A stretch of DNA of 64,000 bases from Cohnella hashimotonis (GCF_030014955.1 NZ_JAGRPV010000001.1:1922001-1986000); one strand, 5' to 3'. Numbered from the stretch's first letter, positions 50,536 through 60,901 are shown. The notes: a model not told the origin generated them from the sequence alone. Translations and numbers: made by a program.

Positions 50536-52086
50536 ATGGCGCAGGGGAAAGTATATCTAATTGGCGCCGGGCCGGGAGATCCGAAGCTGATCACGGTGCG
50601 CGGACTGCGCGCGCTTCAACGCTGCGACGTCGTCGTTTACGATCGCTTGGCCGGTCCCCAGCTGCTGCAGGAGACGCGGCCCGGAACGGAGCGCATCTAT
50701 GTCGGCAAGCGTCCGGACCGCCATACGATGAAGCAGGAGGAGATTAACCGGCTGCTGCTCGATCTGGCGCTCTCGGGCAAGGTCGTTTGCAGGCTCAAGG
50801 GCGGCGATCCGACCGTATTCGGACGCGTGGGCGAAGAGGCCGAGCTTCTCCGTCAGCATGAGGTGCCCTTTGAGATCGTTCCCGGCATTACGTCAGCGAT
50901 CGCGGTGCCGGCCTATGCCGGCATCCCGGTGACCCACCGGGATCTGGCCTCGTCCTTTTCGATCGTGACCGGCCACGAGAGCCCGGACAAGCTGGACCGC
51001 ATGATTCAATGGGATAAAGTAACAAATGCTACAGGTACGCTGCTATTTCTGATGGGCGTCGCCAAGATCGGCTATATTAGCGAACAGCTGATGAAGTTCG
51101 GTCGTTCGGCGGAGACGCCAGTGGCGCTTGTCCGCTGGGGCACGCGCGCGGAACAGGAGACGTTGACCGGTACGCTGGGCGACATCGAGCAAAAAGTGCG
51201 CGAGGCGGGCTTCCAGCCGCCGGCGGTCATCGTCGTCGGCGATGTCGTGCGGCAGCGCGAAAAATTAAAATGGATCGAAGCGAAGCCGCTGTTCGGCTGG
51301 CGCGTGCTCGTCACGCGGGCGCGTGCGCAAGCAAGCGAACTGGCCGAGCGGATCGACGACCTCGGCGGAGAGCCGTACGTTTTTCCCGTGATCGACACGG
51401 TCAAGCAGTCGAATCCGGACGAAACCCGGCGGATCGAAGCGGCGCTGAGGGATGCAGAGCGCTTTGACTGGGTCATGGTGACGAGCGCGGCTGGAGTCGA
51501 GTACTTTTTCTCCTGGCTGGCTGAAGCGCGCGTCGATATCCGCCGGTTTGCGCGGGCGCGCTTTGCCGCGGTCGGTCCGAAAACAGCCGAGGCGCTGGCG
51601 GCTCGCGGCGTCGTTGCGGACGTGATTCCTTCCGATTTCCAGGCCGAAGGCTTGCTCGACAGCTTGGCGGACAAGCTGGAGCCGGGTCAGCGGGCGCTGC
51701 TGCCAAGGGGCGACCTCGCTCGCGGCTTGCTGCCGGCAGAGCTCGCTAAAGCCGGTGTCGAAGCCGTAGAGCTCGACGTGTACGAAAACCGGCTAGTCGT
51801 TCATGAGGACGACACGATCGTCGAAATGCTGCAAGCCGGCGAGATCCACGCAGTGACTTTTACGAGCTCGTCGACGGTGGTCAACCTGCTCGAAGCACTG
51901 CGTCGGCTTGGCGCCGAGCGTCCGGTCGACCTGCTGCAGGGCTGCGTGATCGCTTGTATCGGACCGATTACCGCACGCACGGCGGAAACGCATGGTCTGC
52001 GCGTGACGCTGACGGCCGAACAATCGACGATCGAAGGCTTGCTGGCGGCGATGCTGAACCATCGCGGCGGCAACGAAATTCATTAA
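50536..52086 (+). CDS. cobA-hemD: Fused uroporphyrinogen-III C-methyltransferase / uroporphyrinogen-III synthase
   Basis: This 516-aa bifunctional protein has an N-terminal SAM-dependent methyltransferase (residues ~1-245) with YLIGAGPGDPKLITVRG, CRLKGGDPTVFGR and VPGITSAIAVPAYAGIP motifs, and a C-terminal HemD domain (~255-505) starting GWRVLVTRARAQASELA. HemD closes hydroxymethylbilane to uroporphyrinogen III and CobA methylates it to precorrin-2, so the fusion sits at the branch between heme and siroheme/cobalamin. Separate hemD is the rule in Bacillus subtilis. ATG 50536 follows GAGGGAA, 2 bp after hemC. Confidence 0.95.
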   Translation: MAQGKVYLIGAGPGDPKLITVRGLRALQRCDVVVYDRLAGPQLLQETRPGTERIYVGKRPDRHTMKQEEINRLLLDLALSGKVVCRLKGGDPTVFGRVGEEAELLRQHEVPFEIVPGITSAIAVPAYAGIPVTHRDLASSFSIVTGHESPDKLDRMIQWDKVTNATGTLLFLMGVAKIGYISEQLMKFGRSAETPVALVRWGTRAEQETLTGTLGDIEQKVREAGFQPPAVIVVGDVVRQREKLKWIEAKPLFGWRVLVTRARAQASELAERIDDLGGEPYVFPVIDTVKQSNPDETRRIEAALRDAERFDWVMVTSAAGVEYFFSWLAEARVDIRRFARARFAAVGPKTAEALAARGVVADVIPSDFQAEGLLDSLADKLEPGQRALLPRGDLARGLLPAELAKAGVEAVELDVYENRLVVHEDDTIVEMLQAGEIHAVTFTSSSTVVNLLEALRRLGAERPVDLLQGCVIACIGPITARTAETHGLRVTLTAEQSTIEGLLAAMLNHRGGNEIH

Positions 52087-52105
52087 AGAAAGGTTCTGAA
52101 ATGGA

Positions 52106-53095
52106 ATGAATACTTCTATTGTGCGCCATCGAAGGCTCCGGCGGACAGCAGGCATCCGCAATCTGGTCAGGGAGACGCATCTGCACGTGTACGATCTGAT
52201 CATGCCGATCTTTGTCGCTCATGGCGACAACGTCAAGACGGAAATTTCCTCCATGCCGGGCGTCTTTAATTTGTCGCTCGACCGTTTGGACGCGGAGATT
52301 GAAGAGATTGTGTCCCTGGGCATCCAGGCCGTCCTGCTGTTCGGCATACCGGCATCCAAGGACAGCGTCGGTACGGGCGCATATGCGGAAGACGGCATTG
52401 TGCAGCAGGCCACGCGCAGGATTAAAAAGCTGGCGCCGGATCTGGTCGTGATCGCGGATACTTGTCTGTGCGAGTTTACGGATCACGGGCACTGCGGCGT
52501 CGTACACGAAGGAGACTGCGGCGCGGTCGTGGACAACGACGAGTCGCTGGCGCTGCTGGTACGCACGGCCGTGTCCCAGGCGCAAGCGGGGGCTGACATT
52601 ATCGCACCGTCGAATATGATGGACGGCTTCGTCGGCGCAATCCGGCAGGGGCTCGACGAGGCGGGGTTCGAGGACCTTCCGATTATGTCCTATGCGGTCA
52701 AATATTCCTCGGCCTATTACGGTCCGTTCCGCGAAGCCGCCCAGTCCGCGCCGAAGTTCGGCGACCGCAAGACGTACCAGATGGACTCCGCGAACGCGCG
52801 CGAGGCGCTCAGAGAAGCCGAGACGGACGTTCGCGAGGGAGCGGACATGCTGATGGTCAAGCCGGGGCTCGCGTATCTTGACATCGTGCGGCTGCTGAAG
52901 GAGCGCTACGATCTCCCGCTCGTCGTGTACAACGTGAGCGCCGAATATGCGATGGTGAAGGCTGCAGCGATGCAAGGCTGGATCGACGAGCGCGCGATCG
53001 TGCTGGAGACGCTGACCGGCATGAAACGTGCGGGCGCTGATTTGATTATTACGTATCATGCGAAGGACGCCGTGCGGTGGATGAACGGTCAGTAA
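52106..53095 (+). CDS. hemB: Delta-aminolevulinic acid dehydratase (porphobilinogen synthase)
   Basis: This 329-aa enzyme condenses two 5-aminolevulinate molecules to porphobilinogen. Schiff-base lysines are Lys199 in [13 protein letters not shown] and Lys252 in [13 protein letters not shown]. The cysteine-containing metal loop [15 protein letters not shown] at ~117-131 has the three cysteines of zinc-dependent enzymes. AAAGAAAGG precedes the ATG. It follows cobA-hemD by 19 bp. The operon then stops: instead of hemL, a hairpin repeat array and an opposite-strand regulator follow. Confidence 0.96.
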   Translation: MNTSIVRHRRLRRTAGIRNLVRETHLHVYDLIMPIFVAHGDNVKTEISSMPGVFNLSLDRLDAEIEEIVSLGIQAVLLFGIPASKDSVGTGAYAEDGIVQQATRRIKKLAPDLVVIADTCLCEFTDHGHCGVVHEGDCGAVVDNDESLALLVRTAVSQAQAGADIIAPSNMMDGFVGAIRQGLDEAGFEDLPIMSYAVKYSSAYYGPFREAAQSAPKFGDRKTYQMDSANAREALREAETDVREGADMLMVKPGLAYLDIVRLLKERYDLPLVVYNVSAEYAMVKAAAMQGWIDERAIVLETLTGMKRAGADLIITYHAKDAVRWMNGQ

Positions 53096-53123
53096 AACGG
53101 TTGTGGGAGCTAGGCTTGGGTGG

Positions 53124-53790
53124 CATAGCGGCAAAAAGTGCCGCTAATGTGCACGGCGAGCGGTCGCGGAAGGTCATAGCGGCAAAAAGTGCCGCTAATG
53201 TGCGCGGCGAGCCGGTCGTGAGCGTCATAGCGGCAAAAAGTGCCGCTAATGTGCGTGGCGAGCCGGTCGTGAGCCTCATAGCGGCAAAAAGTGCCGCTAA
53301 TGTGCGCGGCGAGCCGGTCGTGAGCCTCATAGCGGCAAAAAGTGCCGCTAATGTGCGTGGCGAGCCGGTCGTGAGCGTCATAGCGGCAAAAAGTGCCGCT
53401 AATATGCGTGGCGAGCCGGCCGTGAGCGGTCATAGCGGCAAAAAGTGCCGCTAATGTGCACGGCTAGCCGGTCGTGAGCGTCATAGCGGCAAAAAGTGCC
53501 GCTAATGTGCGCGGCGAGCCGGCCGTGAGCGGTCATAGCGGCAAAAAGTGCCGCTAATGTGCACGGCTAGCCGGTCGTGAGCGTCATAGCGGCAAAAAGT
53601 GCCGCTAATGTGCGCGGCGAGCCGGCCGTGAGCGGTCTTAGCGGCAAAAAGTGCCGCTAATGTGCGTGGCGAGCCGGCCGTGAGCGGTCTTAGCGGCAAA
53701 AAGTGCCGCTAATGTGCCCGGCGAGTGGGTCGCGGAAGGTCATAGCGGCAAAAAGTGCCGCTAATGTGCTTGGCGAGCCAGACGGCTTAG
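53124..53790. repeat. Thirteen-copy tandem array of 51-52 bp hairpin repeats
   Basis: Units start at 53124, 53175, 53226, 53277, 53328, 53379, 53431, 53482, 53534, 53585, 53637, 53689 and 53741. Each contains a perfect 8-bp inverted repeat, TAGCGGCA - AAAAG - TGCCGCTA, followed by a conserved GC-rich linker. Six early units are 51 or 52 bp; units 7-8 and 9-10 repeat as identical 103-bp pairs, showing recent duplication. A fourteenth unit is truncated near 53790. Linkers are nearly identical, unlike CRISPR spacers, and no T run makes a standard terminator. It fills the hemB-crp gap. Confidence 0.97.
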
Positions 53791-53814
53791 CCAGGATTAG
53801 CGGCACACCGCGCT

Positions 53815-54477
53815 TCAGCCCCGCAGCTTGGTCAAGTTAAGGGTGTACTGGTTCAACCCGAAGGCGAGCACGCCTTTGGCTTCGAGCTCTCGGAGCACCT
53901 CGGACAATACTTGCTTGGATACGCCGGCCATTTGCGAGAGCTCGTCGTAGTTGAGCGCGAGATGGATGCGGATGAAGATGCCGTCGCGCTTCCCGTGCTG
54001 GTTGGCGAGATTGATGAGGTTTTTCAGCACGCGCGTACGGTCGTCCAGGAAGGTGAGGTCGTTCACATGCTCGTTCGTTTGCCTGAGCCGCCGGCTTAAT
54101 TCGGCAAGGATGCACTTGGTGATATCGAAGTGCGATTCCAGCAGCCGCATAAAATCGTCGCTCGCGATCTCCAGCACGAGCGACGGCTCGAGCGTGCGGG
54201 CGGATGCAGACCGCGGCAGCCCGTCGAGCAGGGCGAGTTCGCCGAAGCTGTCGCCTCCGGCTACGACGGACAATACCTTTTCGTCGCCGCCGGCGCTGCG
54301 CGTGAACAGCTTGATCGATCCGCTAAGCACGACGTAGAAGACGTTGCCCGGATCTTTTTCCTGGAAGAGGATGCTGCCCGCGGATATGCTGCGCCGCCTC
54401 GCGATGCGCGATATATGTTCAAGCTGCGAATCGCTGAGTTTGTCGAATAAAGACACCTTTTTCAGCCATTGAATCAT
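53815..54477 (-). CDS. Crp/Fnr-family transcriptional regulator
   Basis: This 220-aa regulator has an N-terminal cyclic-nucleotide-binding fold (~10-120) with FGELALLDGLPRSASA, which keeps the Glu and Arg-Ser of cAMP-binding CRP, and a C-terminal winged helix-turn-helix (~165-215; YDELSQMAGVSKQVLSEVLRELEAKG). Only one cysteine is present, so it is not an iron-sulfur FNR. The effector is unknown. ATG 54477 was chosen by the GGGGG-rich site upstream. It lies on the opposite strand between hemB and hemL, with divergent starts only 80 bp from hemL, suggesting shared control. Confidence 0.88.
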   Translation of the reverse strand: MIQWLKKVSLFDKLSDSQLEHISRIARRRSISAGSILFQEKDPGNVFYVVLSGSIKLFTRSAGGDEKVLSVVAGGDSFGELALLDGLPRSASARTLEPSLVLEIASDDFMRLLESHFDITKCILAELSRRLRQTNEHVNDLTFLDDRTRVLKNLINLANQHGKRDGIFIRIHLALNYDELSQMAGVSKQVLSEVLRELEAKGVLAFGLNQYTLNLTKLRG

Positions 54478-54557
54478 GATGGAGCCCCCATTGCCGCGCA
54501 TTTGTTGATTCAGTTTACCATAGACTTTTCCATTCCAGATAGCAGAGGTGTGCAAAA

Positions 54558-55859
54558 ATGAGCGAATCGCGCCAAATCCGCTCGGACGCTAAGTCCAAAG
54601 CCGCATTCGAGCGGGCCAAAAGATCTATCCCCGGCGGCGTTAACAGCCCTGTCCGCGCGTTCAAGTCCGTTGGCTTGACGCCAGTCGTCATCGATCGCGG
54701 CCAAGGCAGCCGGATTACCGATATTGACGGTCAGAGCTACATCGACTACGTGTTGTCCTGGGGCCCGCTGATCGCCGGTCATGCCCATCCGGAAGTGGTC
54801 GAAGCGATCAAGCGGACTGCGGAAAAAGGAACGAGCTTCGGTGCGCCGACCGAGCTGGAGACGGAAATGGCAGAACTGGTTTGCGCCCGCGTGCCGTCAA
54901 TCGAGGTCGTCCGCATGGTCAACTCGGGCACCGAGGCGACGATGAGCGCCATTCGGCTGGCACGCGGTTATACCGGCCGCAGCCGGATTTTGAAGTTCGA
55001 GGGCTCGTATCATGGCCACGCCGACAGCCTTCTGATCAAGGCGGGCTCCGGCGTAGCGACACTTGGACTGCCGGATAGCCCTGGCGTGCCGGAGAGCATC
55101 GCCTCTCATACGATTACGGTTCCGTACAACGATCTCGATTCGGTCAAGCTCGCATTCGAGCGATACGGCGAGGAGATCGCTGCGGTTATCGTGGAGCCTG
55201 TTGCCGGCAACATGGGCGTCGTCCCTCCGCTTCCCGGTTTTCTGCAGGGCTTGCGGGACGTAACGAAGCGGCATGGCAGCCTGCTCATTTTCGATGAGGT
55301 CATGACTGGCTTCCGCGTACACTTGAACTGCGCACAAGGATTGTATGGCATCACGCCAGATCTGACTTGCCTCGGCAAGGTCATCGGCGGCGGTCTTCCG
55401 GTCGGCGCCTATGGCGGCCGGCGAGAAATAATGGAGCGGATGGCGCCGGTCGGACCGATCTATCAGGCGGGAACGCTGTCGGGCAACCCGCTCGCTATGG
55501 CGGCGGGGCTTGCCACGCTCAAGCTGCTGGATACGTCCGCTTATCAGCGTTTGGAGCGTCTTGCGATGCGCCTGCAAGCGGGCCTCGACGCCAATGCGCG
55601 CGAATTCGGCATCGAAATGACGATCAACCGGGTCGGCTCGATGGTTTGCCCATTTCTGACGGGCAAGCAGGTCGTCAACTTCGAGACGGCGAAGCAGTCC
55701 AACACGGAGCGATTCCGGACGCTGTTCGGCAGAATGCTCGATTTGGGCGTCAACCTGCCGCCTTCCCAGTTCGAGGGCTGGTTCCTGTCCATCGCCCATA
55801 GCGAGGACGACATCGACGAGACGATCGCGGCCCATCGCGCTGCGCTTAGCAAGTTTTAA
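54558..55859 (+). CDS. hemL: Glutamate-1-semialdehyde 2,1-aminomutase
   Basis: This 433-aa PLP enzyme converts glutamate-1-semialdehyde to 5-aminolevulinate. [15 protein letters not shown] lies near the start, the PLP lysine is Lys274 in [19 protein letters not shown], and the [10 protein letters not shown] aspartate motif is at ~240. It is the last hem gene of the Bacillus-like order but here is separated from hemB and must use its own promoter in the 80-bp gap shared with the Crp-type regulator. AGAGGTG precedes the ATG. Confidence 0.96.
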   Translation: MSESRQIRSDAKSKAAFERAKRSIPGGVNSPVRAFKSVGLTPVVIDRGQGSRITDIDGQSYIDYVLSWGPLIAGHAHPEVVEAIKRTAEKGTSFGAPTELETEMAELVCARVPSIEVVRMVNSGTEATMSAIRLARGYTGRSRILKFEGSYHGHADSLLIKAGSGVATLGLPDSPGVPESIASHTITVPYNDLDSVKLAFERYGEEIAAVIVEPVAGNMGVVPPLPGFLQGLRDVTKRHGSLLIFDEVMTGFRVHLNCAQGLYGITPDLTCLGKVIGGGLPVGAYGGRREIMERMAPVGPIYQAGTLSGNPLAMAAGLATLKLLDTSAYQRLERLAMRLQAGLDANAREFGIEMTINRVGSMVCPFLTGKQVVNFETAKQSNTERFRTLFGRMLDLGVNLPPSQFEGWFLSIAHSEDDIDETIAAHRAALSKF

Positions 55860-56119
55860 GCCGGATGCCACCAAAGTCCGTAGGCATGCCCACCTTTTTA
55901 GAGCATATAGATAGATAGGGAGTGAAGCCTGCCTCCGGGCGGTTCGGGCTGCGGATGATCCAGAGCATGCGGGAAAAGAGGCTTGAACCGGCCTCTCCGC
56001 GTCTGCGCCGGAGATCTTGGAATCGCGTGTCGGGCATTCGGCAGTTGCTGACCGTAGTGGCGGAGCAGTCGGTGCTGCCGGGGAGGCGGGGACTCTATGC
56101 CGAGAGGGGGAGACCTGTC

Positions 56120-57703
56120 GTGACGGAATCGTCGAACGGATTGAGATTCGATATTTATGAACGGGTGCAGCTGGCCAGCGACGCCTTGTCCATCGACACG
56201 CTCGAAGAGATCGAGCTGTCGCCGCACATCGAGGCGTTGGAACAGGAAGATAGCGTGCTGCTTAGGGGATATTTGTTGCTGAGCGGTACTTACCGGGCGA
56301 TCGGCGAAACGGAGGCGGCCGGCACGCTGGAGCATCGCATCCCGGTCGAAATTTCTTTGCCGCAGAGCCGCGTGCGCCAATTGGAGGAGCTGGACGTCGA
56401 GATCGACCACTTCGACGTCGATCTGCTCACCGAGCGCTCGCTGAACGTGACGGGCGTATTAGGCTTGCGGGGCGTGCAGACAGAAGTCCGCGAAGCGCCG
56501 GTATGGCGCGAGGACGAGTTCACGGTCGCGCACGACGCGCCGGAGCTGATATCGGCACCGGAGGCGGAGCGGCGCGACGAAGTCAGCCAAGCCTTGGCGC
56601 TGCCGCCGCTTGGCACTGCCGCATTCGAACCGGCGAAGGAAGCCGGGGAGATCGATTATGGCAGAGCGCAGGAAACCGGACGGACGGACATCCCGTTTTC
56701 CGCCGGAAGTCAGCCTCAAGCGCCCGTCTATTCGCAGCCGGGGCCGGTTTATTTGCCGCCTGCCTGGACGGACCCGAACGCCGTTCAGGAAGCGGCCGCT
56801 TCGCCGGTCTGGTACGAGCAGCAGCGAGCGCGCGCCGAAGCGGAGGCGCGCGCTCGCGAAGAGGCGCTGCTCCGGCAGCAAGAGCTCGCCCAGGTCGCCG
56901 CCGAGGCATTGGAGCGGCAGCTCGCCGAAGCGACGAGGGCGGAGGCGGAGGCTCGCGCCGCCGAGGAAGCACGCGCGTTTGAACTGGCGGAGCGGGAAAA
57001 AGCCGAGCGTGAAGCGCTTGAGGCGTCTGCGTTGGCGGAACGCAACAGGCAGCTGGCGGAAGAACGCGACAGGCGGGAAGAGGCCGAAGCCTGGGAACGG
57101 CTGCTCGCCTATCAGCGTCTTGAGGAGGAGCCGGCGGAGTTCATCGAGCCAGCCGAGACCGTTCCTCCGAAGTCCGAAGCCCCTAGCTATCCGCAGGTGT
57201 TTGAGACGAACATCTCTGCACCGCCCCTGTGGCCGGGCGTGGAGAGCGACGCTGGTGCGCAAGATCAGACGGAAGCGGCCGAAGCCGACGATACGTCCAA
57301 GACCGAACAACGCCAGCCTGACCCGACCGGACCGAAGCTGGGATTGTCCAGCAAGGGATCGGGCGGAGCGGAGTCGTCTTTTGGCGTCGGCATCCTTTCT
57401 CAGCTGGGAGACAAAGGAGCGATCCGCGAGGCCGGTCTGAAGGCGGCCGAAGAGGCGAGGCTGGCCGCGCCGCCCGAGACGCCGCAAAACCGTGCCACAG
57501 GGGACGAGATCGAGTGGACGCGTCTCTTTCTCGCCAAAGATGCCGGCCAATCGTTTCGCAAGGTGAAAATGGTCATCGTGCAGCGGGAGGATACGCTCGA
57601 CGGCATCGCGGGCAAGTACCAGCTCCAGTCCCGCGAGCTTCAGCTGTACAACAGGCTTCCCGATCCGCATCTGGCGGAAGGGCAAGTGCTCTATATCCCT
57701 TAA
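56120..57703 (+). CDS. spoVID: SpoVID-like spore coat assembly protein with C-terminal LysM
   Basis: This 527-aa protein begins with a ~110-residue domain typical of SpoVID (LRFDIYERVQLASDALS, then EQEDSVLLRGYLLLSGTY). The middle (~225-345) is an Ala/Glu/Arg-rich predicted coiled coil. The end is one LysM domain (VIVQREDTLDGIAGKYQL near 480). SpoVID recruits coat proteins around the spore. Position after hemL matches Bacillus. GTG 56120, with GAGAGGGGGAG about 8 nt upstream, was chosen over a long N-terminal extension with unlikely composition. The middle region diverges strongly, so the name rests on both ends and synteny. Confidence 0.82.
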   Translation: MTESSNGLRFDIYERVQLASDALSIDTLEEIELSPHIEALEQEDSVLLRGYLLLSGTYRAIGETEAAGTLEHRIPVEISLPQSRVRQLEELDVEIDHFDVDLLTERSLNVTGVLGLRGVQTEVREAPVWREDEFTVAHDAPELISAPEAERRDEVSQALALPPLGTAAFEPAKEAGEIDYGRAQETGRTDIPFSAGSQPQAPVYSQPGPVYLPPAWTDPNAVQEAAASPVWYEQQRARAEAEARAREEALLRQQELAQVAAEALERQLAEATRAEAEARAAEEARAFELAEREKAEREALEASALAERNRQLAEERDRREEAEAWERLLAYQRLEEEPAEFIEPAETVPPKSEAPSYPQVFETNISAPPLWPGVESDAGAQDQTEAAEADDTSKTEQRQPDPTGPKLGLSSKGSGGAESSFGVGILSQLGDKGAIREAGLKAAEEARLAAPPETPQNRATGDEIEWTRLFLAKDAGQSFRKVKMVIVQREDTLDGIAGKYQLQSRELQLYNRLPDPHLAEGQVLYIP

Positions 57704-57717
57704 GCTATCAGCAGCTC

Positions 57718-57750
57718 GCCCTGCGGCCGCAACGGCCGCGGGCGTTTTTT
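57718..57750 (+). terminator. Rho-independent terminator after the spoVID-like gene
   Basis: A GC stem of 11 bp with one bulge (57718-57729 with 57733-57743) followed by six T. Confidence 0.85.
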
Positions 57751-57823
57751 GCGTTCCGCCGCCGATCTGCTCTCGTCCCTCCGGGGTCCCGCGCCTCCGG
57801 GTCCCCGACGCTGCCGCGGCAGG

Positions 57824-57852
57824 TTGACTGCATGTAGCCGTACGGGTATGAT
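57824..57852 (+). promoter_or_regulatory. Sigma-A promoter of the valS T-box leader
   Basis: TTGACT (57824-57829), 17 bp, TATGAT (57847-57852); transcription would begin near 57859 and include the whole T-box. Confidence 0.7.
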
Positions 57853-57859
57853 AGGGAAA

Positions 57860-58127
57860 TAAGACATGGATAGGGATCAGTAAGCAGTCGTACCCTTCAG
57901 AGAGCGGAACCGCTGCCTTGCAGCGCTGCGAGGTTCCGCAGGAAGTAAGCTGCCGAAGTCGCCCTGGAGTTTCCCGTTCGAACCGAGCACGCCGTAGAAC
58001 GGGACGGCCGCAGCCGTTATCTTGCGTTCGAGAGCCGCATGTCGTCCGAATGGAAGATGCGGAATGAAGGTGGTACCACGGAAGTTCAACCTTTCGTCCT
58101 TTGCGGCGGGAGGTTTTTGCTTTTTTT
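57860..58127 (+). promoter_or_regulatory. T-box riboswitch controlling valS (specifier GTC)
   Basis: The conserved T-box sequence AATGAAGGTGGTACCACGG occupies 58063-58081 and contains the tRNA acceptor-end pairing site. Upstream the stem I region has an AGAGAGC element (~57898) and a specifier loop in which GAA is followed by GTC (57958-57960), a valine codon, consistent with valS. A terminator hairpin (58088-58098 with 58105-58115) and long T run end at 58127. Uncharged tRNA-Val would favour the antiterminator and allow valS expression; charged tRNA would lead to termination. Confidence 0.92.
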
Positions 58128-58249
58128 CGGGGTCTCGCCCTGAATCCGAGCGCGCTTCGGCAGCGCCGTCCCCGTGCGAACGGGGGGCGCGAAGAGCCGA
58201 AGGCGGATCGCCAATCGTCTGATCCACGTCCCTGGAGGTTGTGAACTTA

Positions 58250-60901
58250 ATGAGCGACATCAATCAAAGCAAATCCCTTGAGCTGCCGACGACGTACGAC
58301 CCGACCGGCGCCGAACAAAAATGGTACGAGGCCTGGCTTGAAGGCGGATATTTCAAAGCCGGATTGAGACCGGAAGCGCCCAAATACACGATCGTCATCC
58401 CGCCGCCCAACGTGACGGGCATGCTGCATATCGGCCATGCGCTCGATCTGACGCTGCAGGACATCCTGATCCGCTTCAAGCGGATGCAGGGCTTCGACGC
58501 GCTTTGGGTGCCGGGAACGGACCATGCGGGCATCGCCACGCAGACGAAGGTCGAGAGCACGCTTCGCGAGGAAGGCCTGTCCCGCTACGATCTCGGACGC
58601 GAGAAGTTCCTCGAGCGCGTTTGGGACTGGAAGGAGCAATATGCCGGTTCGATCCGCAAGCAGTGGTCGAAGATGGGGCTCAGCCTGGATTATTCCCGCG
58701 AGCGCTTCACGCTCGACGAAGGCTTGTCCAAGGCGGTTCGAGAGGTGTTCAAGCGCCTCTACGACAAGGGGCTTATCTATCGGGGCAAGCGCATCATCAA
58801 CTGGGATCCGGCCGCCAAGACCGCGCTATCCGACATTGAAGTCGAATACAAAGAAGTGAACGGACATTTGTATCATCTGCAGTATCCGCTGTCCGACGGC
58901 AGCGGGCATCTGACGGTCGCGACGACGCGTCCCGAGACGATGCTCGGCGATACGGCGGTAGCCGTGCACCCCGAGGACGAACGCTACAAGCACTTGATCG
59001 GCAAGACGCTCCGGCTGCCGATCATCGGCCGCGAGATTCCGGTCATCGGCGATGAGTACGTCGACAAGGACTTCGGCAGCGGCGCGGTCAAGATCACGCC
59101 GGCTCACGATCCCAACGACTTCGAGGTCGGCGCCCGTCACGATCTGCCGCAGATCATCGTGATGGATGAGAGCGGTCGGATGAACGACCAAGCGGGCCCT
59201 TACGAAGGTATGGATCGCGCCGAATGCCGCAAGGCGATCGTCAAGGACCTGCAGGAGCAAGGCGTCCTGATCCGGATCGAAGATCACGTTCACCAGGTCG
59301 GCCACAGCGAGCGCAGCGGCGCCGTCGTCGAGCCTTACCTTTCGACGCAGTGGTTCGTCTCCATGAAGCCGCTCGCCGAAGCCGCGATCCATGCGCAGCG
59401 CTCCGGCAAGGGAGTCAATTTCGTGCCGGACCGTTTCGAGAAAATTTATCTGCACTGGATCGAGAACGTACGCGACTGGTGTATCTCCCGCCAATTGTGG
59501 TGGGGACACCGCATTCCGGCCTGGTACAAGGAAGGCACGGACGAGATTTACGTTGGCACGGAGGCGCCTGAAGGCGATGGCTGGATACAGGACGAAGACG
59601 TGCTGGACACATGGTTCAGCTCTGCGCTATGGCCGTTCTCCACGCTCGGCTGGCCGGACAATACCGAGGATCTCAAGCGCTATTATCCGACAGACGTACT
59701 CGTTACGGGCTACGACATCATCTACTTCTGGGTTGCCCGGATGATTTTCACCGCACTGGAGTTTACGGGAGAATCGCCGTTCAAGGACGTGCTTATCCAC
59801 GGTCTCGTGCGCGACGCCGAGGGCCGCAAAATGTCCAAATCGCTCGGCAACGGCGTAGACCCGTTCGAGGTCATCGAGAAGTACGGCGCCGATGCCATGC
59901 GCTACATGCTGTCCACGGGCAACACGCCGGGACAGGATCTTCGTTTCCGCTGGGAGAAGGTCGAGCAGGCGCGCAACTTCGCCAACAAGATCTGGAACGC
60001 TTCGCGCTTCGCTTTGATGAATCTTGAAGGCTTCAAGGCCGAGGATATCGATCTGACCGGCAGCCTGTCCACGGCCGACCGTTGGATTTTGCACCGGTTC
60101 CACGAGACGGCGCGCGACGTGACGCGGCTTATGGAAACGTACGAATTCGGCGAAACGGGACGGCTGCTGTACAACTTCATCTGGGACGATCTGTGCGATT
60201 GGTACATCGAGTTCGCCAAGCTCACGCTGTACGGAGAAGACGCTGCCGCGAAGGCGAGCACGCAATCGGTCATCGCCTACGTCCTGGATCGTACGCTTCG
60301 TTTGCTCCATCCGTTCATGCCTTATCTGTCGGAAGAGATCTGGCAGCATCTGCCCCATGAAGCTGGCGAGACGATCACGCTGGCTGCCTGGCCGACCTAC
60401 GACGCCGCGTTTGACGCGCCGGAAGCGGTCGCCGAGATGGGGCTGCTCATGGACGCGATCCGCGCGGTTCGCAACGTCCGCGCAGAGGTCGGCGTAACGC
60501 CGGGCAAAAAGATCGAGCTGCTCGCGAGGCCGACGACTGAAGCGTCCGCAGGCATACTGAAGCGCAACGAAGAGTACTTGAGAAGGTTCTGCAATACGTC
60601 GAGCTTGACGCTGGACGCGAGCCTTGCTGCGCCGGAGAAGGCCATGACCGCCATCGTGACGGGCGTCGAGCTGTATCTGCCGATCGCCGGCCTGATCGAT
60701 ATCGGACAGGAGATCGCGCGGCTGACCAAGGAGCTTGCTTCGCTGAACGCCGAAGTCGAGCGCGTGGAGAAGAAGCTGGCGAACGAAGGGTATATCGCGA
60801 AGGCGCCGGCCCATGTCGTCGAGCAGGAGCGCGCGAAGGGCGCCGACTATCGCGACAAGCGCGACAAGGTGCTGGCCCGGATCGAAGAGCTTAAAAACTA
60901 A
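58250..60901 (+). CDS. valS: Valyl-tRNA synthetase
   Basis: This 883-aa class I synthetase has the HIGH motif in [12 protein letters not shown] (His60-His63), the KMSKS motif at 527-531, an editing (CP1) domain between them, the tRNA anticodon domain with [16 protein letters not shown], and a C-terminal coiled coil (~815-880). GGAGG lies 11 nt before ATG 58250 but 2 nt before the GTG at 58241, so the ATG was chosen. It is regulated by the upstream valine T-box and followed closely by folC. Confidence 0.97.
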   Translation: MSDINQSKSLELPTTYDPTGAEQKWYEAWLEGGYFKAGLRPEAPKYTIVIPPPNVTGMLHIGHALDLTLQDILIRFKRMQGFDALWVPGTDHAGIATQTKVESTLREEGLSRYDLGREKFLERVWDWKEQYAGSIRKQWSKMGLSLDYSRERFTLDEGLSKAVREVFKRLYDKGLIYRGKRIINWDPAAKTALSDIEVEYKEVNGHLYHLQYPLSDGSGHLTVATTRPETMLGDTAVAVHPEDERYKHLIGKTLRLPIIGREIPVIGDEYVDKDFGSGAVKITPAHDPNDFEVGARHDLPQIIVMDESGRMNDQAGPYEGMDRAECRKAIVKDLQEQGVLIRIEDHVHQVGHSERSGAVVEPYLSTQWFVSMKPLAEAAIHAQRSGKGVNFVPDRFEKIYLHWIENVRDWCISRQLWWGHRIPAWYKEGTDEIYVGTEAPEGDGWIQDEDVLDTWFSSALWPFSTLGWPDNTEDLKRYYPTDVLVTGYDIIYFWVARMIFTALEFTGESPFKDVLIHGLVRDAEGRKMSKSLGNGVDPFEVIEKYGADAMRYMLSTGNTPGQDLRFRWEKVEQARNFANKIWNASRFALMNLEGFKAEDIDLTGSLSTADRWILHRFHETARDVTRLMETYEFGETGRLLYNFIWDDLCDWYIEFAKLTLYGEDAAAKASTQSVIAYVLDRTLRLLHPFMPYLSEEIWQHLPHEAGETITLAAWPTYDAAFDAPEAVAEMGLLMDAIRAVRNVRAEVGVTPGKKIELLARPTTEASAGILKRNEEYLRRFCNTSSLTLDASLAAPEKAMTAIVTGVELYLPIAGLIDIGQEIARLTKELASLNAEVERVEKKLANEGYIAKAPAHVVEQERAKGADYRDKRDKVLARIEELKN

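Noticed and set aside
53077..53454. Open frames of 60-125 codons across the hairpin repeats on both strands (17-residue repeats such as A-A-K-S-A-A-N-V)
   Set aside because: They exist only because most units are 51 bp (a multiple of three). They have no ribosome-binding site and break when the unit length changes to 52 bp.
53124..53790. CRISPR array
   Set aside because: The intervals between hairpins are nearly identical to one another instead of being unique spacers, and no cas genes are present.
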